Source: Kineosporia sp. NBRC 101731
GTDB taxonomy: Bacteria; Actinomycetota; Actinomycetes; Actinomycetales; Kineosporiaceae
DNA length: 64,000 bases
Direction of reading: 5' to 3'
Assembly (NCBI RefSeq): GCF_030269305.1
Contig: NZ_BSTC01000005.1
Span: 124,001 to 188,000 of the forward strand
The notes under the pieces were generated by a model. That model had not been told where the DNA came from, did not search any database, and saw only the letters and a program-made list of their open reading frames with translations. Both the position numbers and the translations under genes were made by a program. This document shows positions 51,291 to 61,099 of the stretch, one piece after another. Each line of letters begins with the position of its first letter. Position 1 is the first letter of the stretch.

Positions 51291-52349
51291 TCAGCGGCCT
51301 CGCACGTACTGCGGCGGCCAGGGGAGGTCGTCGCCGAGTTCGGCGGCGGCCCGCTGCGGCCAGCTGGGCTCCCGCAGCAGGACCCGGGCCAGCAGCACGG
51401 CGTCGGCAGAACCCTCGGTCAGCACCTGCTCGGCCTGCTTCGGCTCGGTGATCAGGCCGACAGCGGCGGTGGGCAACCCGCTGACCTGCTTCACCTTCGC
51501 GGCGAACGGCACCTGGTAGCCCGGGCCGACGGTGATCTTCTGATCGGGGTGGTTACCTCCGCTGGAGACGTCGACGAGGTCGACGCCGTGGTCCTTGAGG
51601 GTGGTCGCGACCTGCGCGACCTCGTCGACGTCGAGCCCGTCCGGCACCCAGTCGGTCGCGCTCACCCGCACCAGCAGGGGAGTGCGGTCGGGGATCGTGG
51701 CCCGCACAGCGTCGACGATCTCGATCAGCAGCCGGGAGCGCCCGGCCAGGTCGCCGCCGTAGGAGTCGGTGCGCAGGTTGCTCAGCGGGGAGAGGAACTG
51801 GTGCAGCAGGTAGCCGTGGGCGGCGTGCACCTCGAGCACCTCGAACCCGGCCGACACCGCGCGCCGGGCCGCATCGGCCCAGGCCTGCACCAGTGCCGGG
51901 ATGTCGTCGAGCGCCAGCTCGGCGGGCACGTCGAAGCCGTTGTAGGCGTTCTCGGAGGGCGCGACGGTCTTCCAGCCGCCCTCACCGGCGGGTACCGAGC
52001 CCCGCCCGCGCCACGGCGCGTAGGTCGAGGCCTTCCGGCCCGCGTGCGCCAGCTGGATCGCAGGCACCGAACCCTGCTCCTTCACGAACCGGGTGATGCG
52101 CTCGTAGTCGACGGCCTGGGAGTCGTTCCAGATCCCGGCGTCCTGCGGCGAGATCCGGCCCTCGGGGACGACCGCGGTGGCCTCCTGCATGACCAGCCCG
52201 GCGCCACCCCGGGCCAGGGAGCCGAGGTGGACCAGGTGCCAGTCGGTCGGGTGCCCCTTCTCGCTGGAGTACTGGCACATCGGGGAGACCCAGGCGCGGT
52301 TCGGCACGGTGACGCCGCGCAGGGTGAGCGGCGAGAACAGAAGACTCAT
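51291..52349 (-). CDS. YqjM-type NADH:flavin oxidoreductase (old yellow enzyme)
   Basis: FMN ene-reductase, 352 residues, of the YqjM class. PMCQYSSEKGHPTDWHLVHLGSLARGGAGLVMQEATAV is the YqjM-type start with the flavin-near Cys. QLAHAGRKAS gives the Q-x-x-HAGR pattern. EVHAAHGYLLHQFLSPLSNLRTDSYGG carries the His pair and Tyr substrate site, and VDVSSGG with TAAVGLI is the FMN phosphate site. It reduces activated C=C bonds; the physiological substrate is unknown. ATG 52349 is chosen from homologous N-termini (MSLLFSPLTLRG). Confidence 0.94.
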   Translation of the reverse strand: MSLLFSPLTLRGVTVPNRAWVSPMCQYSSEKGHPTDWHLVHLGSLARGGAGLVMQEATAVVPEGRISPQDAGIWNDSQAVDYERITRFVKEQGSVPAIQLAHAGRKASTYAPWRGRGSVPAGEGGWKTVAPSENAYNGFDVPAELALDDIPALVQAWADAARRAVSAGFEVLEVHAAHGYLLHQFLSPLSNLRTDSYGGDLAGRSRLLIEIVDAVRATIPDRTPLLVRVSATDWVPDGLDVDEVAQVATTLKDHGVDLVDVSSGGNHPDQKITVGPGYQVPFAAKVKQVSGLPTAAVGLITEPKQAEQVLTEGSADAVLLARVLLREPSWPQRAAAELGDDLPWPPQYVRGR

Positions 52350-52403
52350 GCCTGCAGCCAACCACGGGGCGGCCGGACTGCTTCCCGGTCGCCCGCCGAC
52401 GCC

Positions 52404-52437
52404 GACGGCGGTGGGCCCCGGGGAGCCCACCGCCGTC
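52404..52437. terminator. 13-bp-stem hairpin after the first tandem chemoreceptor
   Basis: GACGGCGGTGGGC (52404-52416), 8-base loop, GCCCACCGCCGTC (52425-52437), perfect stem. It lies 36 bp past the stop of the minus-strand receptor gene and upstream of the oxidoreductase. Confidence 0.75.
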
Positions 52438-52472
52438 CGTTCCCAGATCCGGAAGCCTCAGATCTTGAAGCC

Positions 52473-54122
52473 TCAGATCTTGAAGCGTCCGACCAGTTCG
52501 TTGAGGTTGCCGGCCACGTGAGCCAGGTCGCCGGCGGCGCGCTGGGCCTCGGCGATACCGGTGCTGGAGGACTGCGAGGCGTGCGAGACGGCGTCGACAT
52601 CGGAGGCGATACGGCCTGCGGCGCGGGCGGTCTCGTCGATGCTGCGGGCGATCTCGGAGGTCACGGCGGTCTGTTCCTCGACGGCCGAGGCGATCGTGGT
52701 CTGGTACGAGTTCACGTCTTCGATGGTCCGCGAGATGTGGTCGATGGCGTTGACGGCGGCGCGGGTGTCGGCCTGGATGGCCTCGACCCGGTGGCTGATG
52801 TCCTCGGTGGCCCGGGCGGTCTCCTGGGCGAGCTGCTTGACCTCCTCGGCGACCACGGCGAAGCCCTTACCGGCCTCGCCGGCCCGGGCGGCCTCGATGG
52901 TGGCGTTCAGTGCCAGGAGGTTGGTCTGTTCGGCGATCGAGGTGATGGCCTTGACCACGTTACCGATCTGCTCGCTGGACTCGCCCAGTTTGCCCACGAT
53001 CTGGGTGGCCGAGGCGGCTTCGGTGGCGGCTCCGGCGGCGACGCGGACGGCCTCGGCGGAGGAGTTGGCGATCTCGCGGATGCTGGCCGACATCTCCTCG
53101 GTGCCGGCGGCGACGGTCTGGACGTTGCCGGAGACCTGGGCGGAGGTGGCGGACAGGCTCATGGCCTGGTTGGTGGTCTCTTCGGAGTTGGAGGCGACCT
53201 GGGAGGAGACGACGCTGAGTTCCTCGGCGCTGCCGGCCAGGGTGGTGGAGCTGGTGCGGATGTCTTCCATCGCCGACCGCAGCGCCGCGGTGCTCTGGTT
53301 CAGGGCACCGGCCATCTCGCCGACCTCGTCCCGGCTGTTCACCGGCACGGTGACGGTCAGGTCGCCCTCGGCGAGAGACTTCAGGCCGTCCCGGACCCGC
53401 AGCACGTTGGAGACGATCATGCGGGCCAGCCACCAGCCGAAGGCGATCATCAGCAGCACGCCGATGGCGATGATGATCCAGGACTCGACGACCGAGGTGT
53501 GGGCGGATTCGTCGGCACTCTTGGCGTCGGCGCTCATGTCGGCGACGGCGTTGTCGGCCAGGATGTTCAGGTCGTCGCGGACCTGGTCGGCCTGGGTCGA
53601 GAAGTCCCCGGTCACCAGCGCACCGATCGTGCGGTACTGGTCACCGGTCAGGTTGTCCTGGCTGGCCAGCGGGGCGATCTTGTCGGTGTAGAAGGTCTGG
53701 ACCACGGCGAGTTGCTTCTGGGCTGCGGCAAGCGTGGCGGCGTCCTGCGGGTCCAGGCCGCTCGCTCCGAGGACCTCGAACTTGGCGGCGACCGAGGTGA
53801 AGCCGTCGGCGACGTCGTTCTGGGACTTCTTGCTCGCCGCACCGTCACTCAGGGCGGTGAGCAGGATGTTGCGCCGGATGCCGGCGAACTCGGAGCGGGC
53901 CTGGAGGGCGACCACGGCGCGCTGGGCGTTGACGGTTACGATCTCGTTGCTGGCGTCCGACACCGAGTTGACGGCACGTTGCCCGATCACGCCGATCCCG
54001 ATCGCGAGCAGGGTGGCCACGACGATCAGGCTGAAAATCTTCTTCAGCAGGGTCAGATTCATGAAGAAGACGGCGGGAGTCAGGGAACGGCGGTGAGCCG
54101 TCGGCACCTCGGCGGCAGACAT
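52473..54122 (-). CDS. methyl-accepting chemotaxis protein, tandem copy 1
   Basis: 549 residues. Helix 1 is at about 28-48 ([19 protein letters not shown]). A four-helix-bundle extracellular sensor (about 50-205) and helix 2 (about 212-232, [17 protein letters not shown]) follow, then HAMP and a signalling domain with the canonical tip [41 protein letters not shown] 54122 has GAGAGGA five bases upstream. The signalling half is nearly identical in DNA to the receptor at 54363-56012, whereas the sensor half has diverged. No CheR-binding pentapeptide at the C-terminus. Confidence 0.95.
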   Translation of the reverse strand: MSAAEVPTAHRRSLTPAVFFMNLTLLKKIFSLIVVATLLAIGIGVIGQRAVNSVSDASNEIVTVNAQRAVVALQARSEFAGIRRNILLTALSDGAASKKSQNDVADGFTSVAAKFEVLGASGLDPQDAATLAAAQKQLAVVQTFYTDKIAPLASQDNLTGDQYRTIGALVTGDFSTQADQVRDDLNILADNAVADMSADAKSADESAHTSVVESWIIIAIGVLLMIAFGWWLARMIVSNVLRVRDGLKSLAEGDLTVTVPVNSRDEVGEMAGALNQSTAALRSAMEDIRTSSTTLAGSAEELSVVSSQVASNSEETTNQAMSLSATSAQVSGNVQTVAAGTEEMSASIREIANSSAEAVRVAAGAATEAASATQIVGKLGESSEQIGNVVKAITSIAEQTNLLALNATIEAARAGEAGKGFAVVAEEVKQLAQETARATEDISHRVEAIQADTRAAVNAIDHISRTIEDVNSYQTTIASAVEEQTAVTSEIARSIDETARAAGRIASDVDAVSHASQSSSTGIAEAQRAAGDLAHVAGNLNELVGRFKI

Positions 54123-54298
54123 GGAGTCCTCTCGTGGCAATGCGTCTCGTCGCCCGCCAATGGATGAGGGCGTTTGACGGACTGCGGTATCAACGTGTCA
54201 AGACAGTCGTCGACGGAATGCCACCGGCGGTGAGAGAACTGTTGACCGCTCATGCATTTGGCTCAGTGCCACAACCGGAATGTCACGCTGGGCCGATC

Positions 54299-54334
54299 GC
54301 GGAACGGCGGTGGGGAGACCCACTGCCGTTCCGC
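54299..54334. terminator. 16-bp-stem hairpin after tandem chemoreceptor 2
   Basis: GCGGAACGGCGGTGGG (54299-54314), loop GAGA, CCCACTGCCGTTCCGC (54319-54334), one mismatch. It lies 29 bp after the stop of the 54363-56012 gene on the minus strand. Confidence 0.75.
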
Positions 54335-54362
54335 GTCATCACTGTTCCCGGATCGTGCAGCT

Positions 54363-56012
54363 TCAGATCGTGAAGCGTCCGACCAGTTCGTTGAGGTTGC
54401 CGGCCACGTGAGCCAGGTCGCCGGCGGCGCGCTGGGCCTCGGCGATGCCAGCGGTGGAGGACTGCGAGGCGTGCGAGACGGCGTCGACATCGGAGGCGAT
54501 ACGGCCCGCTGCGCGGGCGGTCTCGTCGATGCTGCGGGCGATCTCGGAGGTCACGGCGGTCTGTTCCTCGACGGCCGAGGCGATCGTGGTCTGGTACGAG
54601 TTCACGTCTTCGATCGTGCGGGAGATCCGGTCGATGGCATCCACCGCGGCGCGGGTGTCGGCCTGGATGGCCTCGACCCGGTGGCTGATGTCCTCGGTCG
54701 CGCGCGCCGTTTCCTGGGCGAGCTGCTTGACCTCCTCGGCCACGACCGCGAAGCCCTTACCGGCTTCACCGGCCCGGGCGGCCTCGATGGTGGCGTTCAG
54801 TGCCAGGAGGTTGGTCTGTTCGGCGATCGAGGTGATGGCCTTGACCACGTTACCGATCTCTTCGCTGGACTCGCCGAGCTTCCCGACCGTGTGGGTGGCC
54901 GAGGCGGCTTCGGTGGCGGCTCCGGCGGCGACGCGGACGGCCTCGGCGGAGGAGTTGGCGATCTCGCGGATGCTGGCCGACATCTCCTCGGTGCCGGCGG
55001 CGACGGTCTGGACGTTGCCGGAGACCTGGGCGGAGGTGGCGGACAGGCTCATGGCCTGGTTGGAGGTTTCCTCGGAGTTGGAGGCGACCTGGGAGGAGAC
55101 GACGCTGAGTTCCTCGGCGCTGCCGGCCAGGGTGGTGGAGCTGGTGCGGATGTCTTCCATCGCCGACCGCAGCGCCGTGCTGGCCCGGTTCAGGGCGGCC
55201 GCCATCTCGCCGACCTCGTCGGTGTTCGTCACCGGCACGGTCCTGGTCAGGTCACCGTCGGCCAGGGCGATCAGGCCGTCGCGCACCCGGCTGATGGTGG
55301 AGACGATCATCCGCGTGATCCAGTAGCCGAACGCGACCATCAGCAGGATGCCGGCGGCGATGATGATCCAGGCCTGGACGATCTGCCGGCGGGCCGAGGA
55401 CTTGGCGTCCGCAGCGGCAGCGTCCATGTCGGCCTCGGCATTGGAGCCGAGGGTGTTCAGGCCGTCGGAGACCTTGGTCGCCGCGGTGGCGAAGTCACCG
55501 GCGATGTACGCGCCGAGGTCGCGGTACTGGTTGCCGCTGAGGTTGTCCTTGCCGATCTGCGTCAGGATCTTCTCGGTGTAGAGCTGCTTCACCGCGGCCA
55601 GGTTGGTCACGTCGGCCGCCAGCAAGGCACTGTCCTCGCTGTCCAGACCGCTGGCGGACAGGTCGTCGAGCCGGGCCGAGACGGCGTCGAAGCTGTCGGA
55701 CACGTCTTTCTGGGCCGTCGTCGAGGTGTCGCCGGTGGTCAGGGCCGCGAGCAGGATGTTGCGCCGCAGGCTGGCGAACTGGATCCGCGCGTTGAGGGCG
55801 TTCGAGACCCGCTTCGCGGTGACCGTGACGATCTCGTCGCTCGTCGCCTGGACCGAGTTCGCCGTCCGCTGTCCGATCGCCCCGATCCCGATGGCGAGCA
55901 GGGTGGCCACGATGATCAGGCTGAAGATCTTCTTCAGCAGGCTCAGGTTGGCGAAGAACGCGGCGGGAGACGTGGCGCGACGTGGCGCCGACGACGCTGC
56001 GACGGCAGACAT
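54363..56012 (-). CDS. methyl-accepting chemotaxis protein, tandem copy 2
   Basis: 549 residues, exactly the length of its neighbour and with the same plan: helix 1 about 30-48, diverged four-helix sensor, helix 2 about 210-232, HAMP, canonical signalling domain. The sensor shares only the general pattern with copy 1 (for example [19 protein letters not shown] against [19 protein letters not shown]), so ligand specificity probably differs. ATG 56012 is preceded by AGAGGAC, the same ribosome site as copy 1. A recent duplication, or homogenisation by gene conversion, is evident in the 3' half. Confidence 0.95.
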   Translation of the reverse strand: MSAVAASSAPRRATSPAAFFANLSLLKKIFSLIIVATLLAIGIGAIGQRTANSVQATSDEIVTVTAKRVSNALNARIQFASLRRNILLAALTTGDTSTTAQKDVSDSFDAVSARLDDLSASGLDSEDSALLAADVTNLAAVKQLYTEKILTQIGKDNLSGNQYRDLGAYIAGDFATAATKVSDGLNTLGSNAEADMDAAAADAKSSARRQIVQAWIIIAAGILLMVAFGYWITRMIVSTISRVRDGLIALADGDLTRTVPVTNTDEVGEMAAALNRASTALRSAMEDIRTSSTTLAGSAEELSVVSSQVASNSEETSNQAMSLSATSAQVSGNVQTVAAGTEEMSASIREIANSSAEAVRVAAGAATEAASATHTVGKLGESSEEIGNVVKAITSIAEQTNLLALNATIEAARAGEAGKGFAVVAEEVKQLAQETARATEDISHRVEAIQADTRAAVDAIDRISRTIEDVNSYQTTIASAVEEQTAVTSEIARSIDETARAAGRIASDVDAVSHASQSSTAGIAEAQRAAGDLAHVAGNLNELVGRFTI

Positions 56013-56188
56013 GGACGTCCTCTCGGGGAAGAGTCTCGTCACCTGCCACGGAGGGTGCGGCGTCCGACGGACCGGTATGACAATTCGTCAGACACGTTGT
56101 CGTCGGCCACCGCGGGTGTGGTGAACATCAGGCCTGGCGCCCACCCGTTCGGCGTAGCCACTGAGCTCCGCGGTCACGTTCGGTGCCC

Positions 56189-57235
56189 TCATACGCTGCC
56201 GGAATCCCCGCCCCGCTCGGGCCGCAGGTGCTTGCGCGACCCCTCGACCTCGGCCAGCTCGTCCTCGTTCAGCTTCCGGGTGTCGCGCAGCGGTACATAC
56301 GGCTCCGCGCCCTCGGGCAGACCGTCGTGCTCGGCCCGGGCGCGTTCCAGCTCGGCGTTGAACTCGGCGCCCAGCAGGATCGCCAGGTTCGAGATCCACA
56401 TCCAGACCAGGAAGATCACGATGCCGGCGAAGGTGCCGTAGGTGGCGTCGTAGCTGGAGAAGTTGGAGACGTAGAAGCCGAACCCGGCGGAGGCGATCAG
56501 CCAGAGGACGACGGCCAGGAAGCCGCCCGGCGTGACCCATTTGAAGCCCTGCTTGGCGTTCGGCGTGGCCCAGTACAGGATCGCCAGCTCCAGCATCATG
56601 ATCAGGAACAGCACCGGCCACTTCACGATGCTCCAGGTGGTGACGGCGGCGCTCCCGAGACCCAGCAGGTCACCGGCGCGCTCGGCCACCGGGCCGGTGA
56701 AGACCACGATGATCACGGCCATCAGCAGGAGCACCACCATGACCACGGTGGTCAGGATGCGGGTGGGGAGCGTCTTCCAGATCGGCCGACCCTCGGGGAT
56801 GTCGTACACGACGTTCGAGGCGCGCATGAAGGCGGCGACATAACCGGAGGACGACCACAGGGCCGTCGCCAGACCGAGGACGAAGGCGATGCCCGCCGAG
56901 GACGGCTTGTTCCCGACCTGGCTGAGAATGCTGTCGAGGGTGCCCTGGAACGAGCCCGGCACCACCTCGCCGAGGTTCTCCTTCAAATCCTTGATGGCGC
57001 TGTCGGACAGGAAGCCGAACAGCGAGATCAGCACCAGCAGGGCCGGGAACAGCGCCTGGATACCGTAATACGTGAGGGCGGCAGCCGCGTCGGAGAGATT
57101 GTCGTCCGAGAACTCCTTGCCCGCCCCCTTCAACACCCGCATCCAGGAGCTTTTCGGTAAGTGGACGGGCGACGTGGTCGGATCCTCGGGAGGAAGATCG
57201 TCCGGAGCGGTCTGCTGTTTCTTCGATCCCCACAT
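56189..57235 (-). CDS. YihY/BrkB-family membrane protein
   Basis: 348 residues with six predicted membrane helices. Family landmarks are DDNLSDAAAALTYYGIQALFPALLVLISLFG, ALWSSSGYVAAFMRASNVVYDIPEGRPIWKTLPTRI and TPGGFLAVVLWLIASAGFGFYVSNFSSYDATYGTFAGIVIFLVWMWISNLAILLGAEFNAEL. The family was once called RNase BN in error; its transport or envelope role is unresolved. N- and C-terminal tails are charged and cytoplasmic. ATG 57235; single gene. Confidence 0.92.
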   Translation of the reverse strand: MWGSKKQQTAPDDLPPEDPTTSPVHLPKSSWMRVLKGAGKEFSDDNLSDAAAALTYYGIQALFPALLVLISLFGFLSDSAIKDLKENLGEVVPGSFQGTLDSILSQVGNKPSSAGIAFVLGLATALWSSSGYVAAFMRASNVVYDIPEGRPIWKTLPTRILTTVVMVVLLLMAVIIVVFTGPVAERAGDLLGLGSAAVTTWSIVKWPVLFLIMMLELAILYWATPNAKQGFKWVTPGGFLAVVLWLIASAGFGFYVSNFSSYDATYGTFAGIVIFLVWMWISNLAILLGAEFNAELERARAEHDGLPEGAEPYVPLRDTRKLNEDELAEVEGSRKHLRPERGGDSGSV

Positions 57236-57337
57236 GCCGTCACCGTGTCACGGGGCAGGCGTTGCCGCCGGTCGAGAAGGCCCCCTACCAGCAGGTATAT
57301 GACCTTGTGTCCGCCTGTGGGGCACGGGCCAAAGCGG

Positions 57338-58144
57338 TCAGGACCGCACCGGCCCCCGCAGAACGGTCTCACGCATGGTGTCGGGGGCGCCCGGGGCCAC
57401 GAACTCCAGCCACCAGGTGGCGCCGCCCTCCTGAGCCGCACTCACCGCACGCCGCTCGGCCTCCTCGTCGTGCAGCCGGCGGCGCCCGCCGACGGCCACG
57501 TCGAACGGCTCGGCGCCGCTGCGGTGTTCACCGATCTGGTGGACGAGGGAACGGATCTGGGACGCGGTGAAGTCGCTCCAGGAATCGGTGTCGGTGAGCT
57601 GGTAGGGCACGATGCCGTCGGCGCGGGCCGCGCGGCGATGTACGGCGCCGGCCTGCGCGCTACCCCCGACCCAGACCGGAACCCCACCGCCGGGTCGCAG
57701 CACCACACCCTCCGGACCGATGGGACGGCCGGCCAGCAGGTCGAGCAGCTGGCCCAGGCGCTCGTCCATCCGTGGCCCTCGGGGGCCCGGTTCACGGGCG
57801 AAAAACGTTCCCCGGTCGGCTGGATCGCCTAGCCCGACGCCGAGTACGGCCCGGCCGCCGGACAGATCGCGCAGGGTCAGTGCCTGCCGGGCCAGCTGGA
57901 CCGGGTCGCGGTGCAGCAGGCCGGTCACCGTCGTCCCCAGCCGAACGGTCCGGGTGCGCAGGGCCACAGCGGTGAGTATCAGCCACGGGTCGAAGGTCGG
58001 GGGATCGTCGCCGCGGTAGTACACGAGGTAGTCCTCGAAGAAGACGCCGTCCCAGCCCGCCTGTTCGGCGTCCACACCGAGCTGGACGAGGAGTGCGGCG
58101 TCGATGCCGTCGCCCCCGCAGGGCAGTTCCAGGCCGTAATGCAT
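57338..58144 (-). CDS. luciferase-like (LLM class) flavin-dependent oxidoreductase
   Basis: 268 residues with the bacterial-luciferase TIM-barrel. DAEQAGWDGVFFEDYLVYY, WLILTAVALRTRTVRLGTTVTGLLHRDPVQLARQALTLRDLSGGRAVLGVGLG and a shortened C-terminal half are visible. It could use FMN or, as common in actinomycetes, coenzyme F420; the sequence does not decide. It is shorter than typical F420 enzymes (about 300-340 residues), mainly after the barrel core. ATG 58144. No partner reductase adjacent. Confidence 0.88.
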   Translation of the reverse strand: MHYGLELPCGGDGIDAALLVQLGVDAEQAGWDGVFFEDYLVYYRGDDPPTFDPWLILTAVALRTRTVRLGTTVTGLLHRDPVQLARQALTLRDLSGGRAVLGVGLGDPADRGTFFAREPGPRGPRMDERLGQLLDLLAGRPIGPEGVVLRPGGGVPVWVGGSAQAGAVHRRAARADGIVPYQLTDTDSWSDFTASQIRSLVHQIGEHRSGAEPFDVAVGGRRRLHDEEAERRAVSAAQEGGATWWLEFVAPGAPDTMRETVLRGPVRS

Positions 58145-58299
58145 GACATCAGACTAGATGTGACCCAGGTCACTCGAACTTTCCGGGTCGTGCGAGCCAT
58201 CTCAGTAGGTGTCCGCCGGGAGGCGCCGCGGCGGAGGGCGTGCGCCCCGGAGAGCATGAGAACCGCATCCCTGAAACATATTTCTGAAGGAGTACCGCC

Positions 58300-58761
58300 A
58301 TGAGCAAGGTCATCTCGTCGTTCGTGGTCGCCGGCGTCGCCGCCACGGCCCTGGTGGGCGGCGCGGTCGCGGCCTCGGCCCAGAGCGGCACGCAGTCGTC
58401 GACGGCCGCCACGGTCGCTGCGCGCAGCGGTGACGGCCTGAAGTACAAGAAGCTCGAGGAGCCTTTCACCACGCCGGTGGGCCCGTGCGCGAAGGACGGG
58501 ACCACCGTGCAGATGACGAACTGTGTGCTGAAGCGGATCGTGGCCACCGACCACACCGTGAACGTGCTACAGAAGCAGCGTTTCGAGTACGCGATCACCA
58601 CGAAGGCGCGTAAGGCGTACCTGCGTGACGATGCCGCGTGGCTGAAGATCCGCGCCGAGAAGGCCGATGCGGTGCGTGAGGGTGGTTCGCTCGATTCGAT
58701 CCGGGTGGCCGAGAAGATGCTGCAGATCAGCAAGAAGCGGGTGAAGGCGCTCGAGAGCTGA
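58300..58761 (+). CDS. secreted LprI/DUF1311-like protein
   Basis: 153 residues. A Sec signal peptide (SFVVAGVAATALVGGAVAASAQS, cleavage after ASA near residue 27) is followed by a small helical domain. VQMTNCVLKRIVATDHTVNVLQKQRFE, DDAAWLKIRAEKADAV and GGSLDSIRVAEKMLQISKKRVKAL resemble the LprI N-terminal (lysozyme-inhibitor) pattern. Cysteines at PVGPC and MTNC could form a disulfide. AAGGAG lies six to eight bases before the ATG. It ends at a 20-bp hairpin shared with the convergent exporter gene. A lysozyme-inhibitor function is only suggested by family. Confidence 0.8.
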   Translation: MSKVISSFVVAGVAATALVGGAVAASAQSGTQSSTAATVAARSGDGLKYKKLEEPFTTPVGPCAKDGTTVQMTNCVLKRIVATDHTVNVLQKQRFEYAITTKARKAYLRDDAAWLKIRAEKADAVREGGSLDSIRVAEKMLQISKKRVKALES

Positions 58762-58773
58762 CCGTCGGCAAAC

Positions 58774-58817
58774 CAGCAGTGAGGACGCGTGGGGGCACCC
58801 ACGCGTCCTCACTGCTG
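58774..58817. terminator. perfect 20-bp-stem bidirectional terminator
   Basis: CAGCAGTGAGGACGCGTGGG (58774-58793), loop GGCA, and its exact complement (58798-58817), followed by TTTCTGCTCTT. It lies between the convergent LprI-like and DHA2 exporter genes, 13 and 10 bp from their stops. Confidence 0.88.
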
Positions 58818-58826
58818 TTTCTGCTC

Positions 58827-60323
58827 TTACATGTGGACCGCGACGTGCTCGTTCTCGGCGGCCATCTGGGCCGTGACCCGGCGCGAGGGGTAGAGCGTGA
58901 AGGCGACCAGTGCGGCAGCCGCGAAGAAGACCGCCGACCAGATGAAGACCGCGTCGTACGCGGCCAGCTGGGCCTGGACCATCACGTCGGCCGTGGTGGC
59001 GTGCGACGTGACGTAGTCGGTGGCGGCGGACGCCGAGACGCTGCTCAGCAGGGCGACGCCGATCGAGCCGCCGACCTGCTGGGCGGTGTTCACGGTGGCC
59101 GAGGCGACACCGGCCTGGTGGGCCTCGACGCCCATCGTGGAGGAGCCCATCGCGACGGCGAAGATGCAGCCCAGGCCGAGACCCGACAGCACCAGACCCG
59201 GCAGCAGCGCGGTGAGGTAGCTGCTGTCGGCACCGAAGCCGGTGAACAGCAGCATGCCGGCCGCGGCGAGCAGGGCGCCCACGCCGACCTGGATCTTCGA
59301 GCCGAGGTTGTTCTGGAAGGCCGGGGTGCCGTTGAACTGGGCGCTGACGCCGATCGCGACGACCATCGGCAGGAAGGCGAAACCCGACTTGATCGGCGTG
59401 TACCCGAGCACCTGCTGCACGTAGAAGGTGACGAACAGGAACACCGCGAACATACCGATCGCGGCGATCAGCATGACCAGGTAGGAGGTTCCGCGCACCC
59501 GGTCGAGGAGAATGTTCATCGGCAGCAGCGGGTGCCGGACCAGGCGCTCGGCCACGACGAATCCGATGACCAGCACGATGCCGGCGATCAGGCTGACCAG
59601 GGTGACCGGGTCGCTCCAGCCCTCGGTCTCGGACCGGGCGAAACCGAAGACCACGAAGAAGATTCCGGCGACCGCGAGCACCGATCCGGGCCAGTCGAAC
59701 GACAGCTTGCCGCTCTCGCGCTCGTTCGCGGGCAGCAGGCGCAGGCCACCGATCACGGCGAGGACGGCGAAGAAGACGTTCACGTAGAGGCACCAGCGCC
59801 AGGACAGGTACTCGGTCAGTGTGCCACCGAGCAGCAGGCCGACTGCCGCACCGGAACCGGCGACGGCGCCGAAGATGCCGAAAGCCTTACCGCGGTCGGG
59901 CGAAGCGGCGAAGGTGACGGTGAGCATGGCCAGGGCGGCGGGAGCCAGCAGGGCGCCGAAGGCACCCTGCGCGGCACGGGCCACGATCAGGACCTCGTAG
60001 CTGGGGGCCCAGCCGCCGAGGGCGCTGGCCGCGGCGAAGCCGACCAGACCGACGAGGAACCCGAGCTTGCTGCCGAACATGTCGTTCAGTCGGCCGCCGA
60101 TCAGCAGGAGGCTGCCGAAGGCGAGGGAGTAGGCGGTGACGACCCACTGGCGCTGCGCGTCGTCGAACTGCAGGTCGGTCTGCGCGGCGGGCAGGGCGAT
60201 GTTCACGATCGTCGAGTCGAGCACGACCATCAACTGGGCGATCGAGATGACACCGAGGATCAGCCACTGCTGGCGACCCGCCGGTGTGTCGGTGCTGGCC
60301 GCCTGGGGCGAGCGGTCGGACAT
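58827..60323 (-). CDS. DHA2-family (EmrB/QacA) MFS drug exporter
   Basis: 498 residues with about 14 membrane helices, the DHA2 layout. Motif A GGRLNDMFGSKLGF follows helix 2, the D1-type segment LDSTIVNIALPAAQTDL lies in helix 1, and motif C GAVAGSGAAVGLLLGGTLTEYLSWRW lies in helix 5. Proton-driven export of drugs or cationic compounds is expected. ATG 60323 has AGGCAGGA just upstream. The divergent TetR gene and twin operators in the 95-bp gap indicate substrate-inducible repression. Confidence 0.94.
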   Translation of the reverse strand: MSDRSPQAASTDTPAGRQQWLILGVISIAQLMVVLDSTIVNIALPAAQTDLQFDDAQRQWVVTAYSLAFGSLLLIGGRLNDMFGSKLGFLVGLVGFAAASALGGWAPSYEVLIVARAAQGAFGALLAPAALAMLTVTFAASPDRGKAFGIFGAVAGSGAAVGLLLGGTLTEYLSWRWCLYVNVFFAVLAVIGGLRLLPANERESGKLSFDWPGSVLAVAGIFFVVFGFARSETEGWSDPVTLVSLIAGIVLVIGFVVAERLVRHPLLPMNILLDRVRGTSYLVMLIAAIGMFAVFLFVTFYVQQVLGYTPIKSGFAFLPMVVAIGVSAQFNGTPAFQNNLGSKIQVGVGALLAAAGMLLFTGFGADSSYLTALLPGLVLSGLGLGCIFAVAMGSSTMGVEAHQAGVASATVNTAQQVGGSIGVALLSSVSASAATDYVTSHATTADVMVQAQLAAYDAVFIWSAVFFAAAALVAFTLYPSRRVTAQMAAENEHVAVHM

Positions 60324-60350
60324 GTCCTGCCTTTCGAAGGCGTGGAGGAG

Positions 60351-60400
60351 CGGAATAGCTGTTCCGGGGTTGTCACCACCATAGCGGAATAGTTGTTCCG
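60351..60400. promoter_or_regulatory. twin operators between exporter and TetR gene
   Basis: CGGAATAGCTGTTCCG (60351-60366) and CGGAATAGTTGTTCCG (60385-60400) are near-palindromes identical at 15 of 16 positions, with centres 34 bp apart. They flank the space where both divergent promoters must lie, so the TetR repressor probably controls both genes. Confidence 0.75.
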
Positions 60401-60418
60401 CGTTGCTAGGCTGAATTC

Positions 60419-61078
60419 GTGAGTACTTCGTCCGGGCGCGCCGCGGCGTCTGCGGAACCCGGTGAGAAAAAGGCGGACCGGATCCTTCAGGCGGCCGGGG
60501 ACGTCTTCGCCGCCCAGGGGCTGGGGGCCACGCTGGCGGACGTCGCGGCCCGGGCCGGGGTGGGCGTGGCCACGGTGTACCGGCGGTTCGAGAACAAGGA
60601 CGAGCTGATCCTGGCCTCGTACGAGATCCGTTTCCGGCAGTCGCAGGCTGACGTGCTGCGGGCGATCGAGGAGCCGGAACCGTGGGCGGGCTTTGTCGAG
60701 TTCTTCGAGGAGGGGGTGCATCTCTTCTCGCAGGACCGGGGCTTTCGCGAGTTCGTCGTCGGCGGCTACGCGGAGAGCGTCGGCTGGGCGCGGGTCAGCT
60801 CGCACGACCACGTCGAGACCGTGATCCGGCGGCACCAGCAGTTCATGCAGAAGGCCCTGGAGCAGATGCTGCAGCGCTGCCAGGAGGCGGGGGTGGTGCG
60901 CGACGACGTGCACCCGAGCGATCTGCTGGCTCTTACGATGGCGGCGGTCAGCAGCATCGATCTCGGTGCGCAGAAAGATAACCCGGCACTCCACCGGCGG
61001 GTCATCGGAGTGATCCTCGACGGCCTGCGACCGGCCCGGGACGCGCCGACGCCCCTGCCGTCGGCCACGTCGGGCTGA
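60419..61078 (+). CDS. TetR-family repressor of the DHA2 exporter
   Basis: 219 residues. Helix-turn-helix: DRILQAAGDVFAAQGLGATLADVAARAGVGVATVYRRFENKDELI (about residues 20-65), the TetR pattern for drug-efflux regulators. The C-terminal ligand domain is helical. GTG 60419 has no ribosome site, but TAGGCT ends seven bases before it, so a leaderless transcript is likely. It is divergent from the exporter and binds, by inference, the twin sites at 60351-60400. Confidence 0.93.
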   Translation: MSTSSGRAAASAEPGEKKADRILQAAGDVFAAQGLGATLADVAARAGVGVATVYRRFENKDELILASYEIRFRQSQADVLRAIEEPEPWAGFVEFFEEGVHLFSQDRGFREFVVGGYAESVGWARVSSHDHVETVIRRHQQFMQKALEQMLQRCQEAGVVRDDVHPSDLLALTMAAVSSIDLGAQKDNPALHRRVIGVILDGLRPARDAPTPLPSATSG

Positions 61079-61099
61079 GGGCAGGGGCGCCGCGGATCC

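Noticed and set aside
51549-56441. Long plus-strand frames (Gly/Val/Asp-rich, repetitive) opposite the two chemoreceptors
   Set aside because: They mirror the receptor coding strand and duplicate with it; the reverse strand encodes complete chemoreceptors with ribosome sites.
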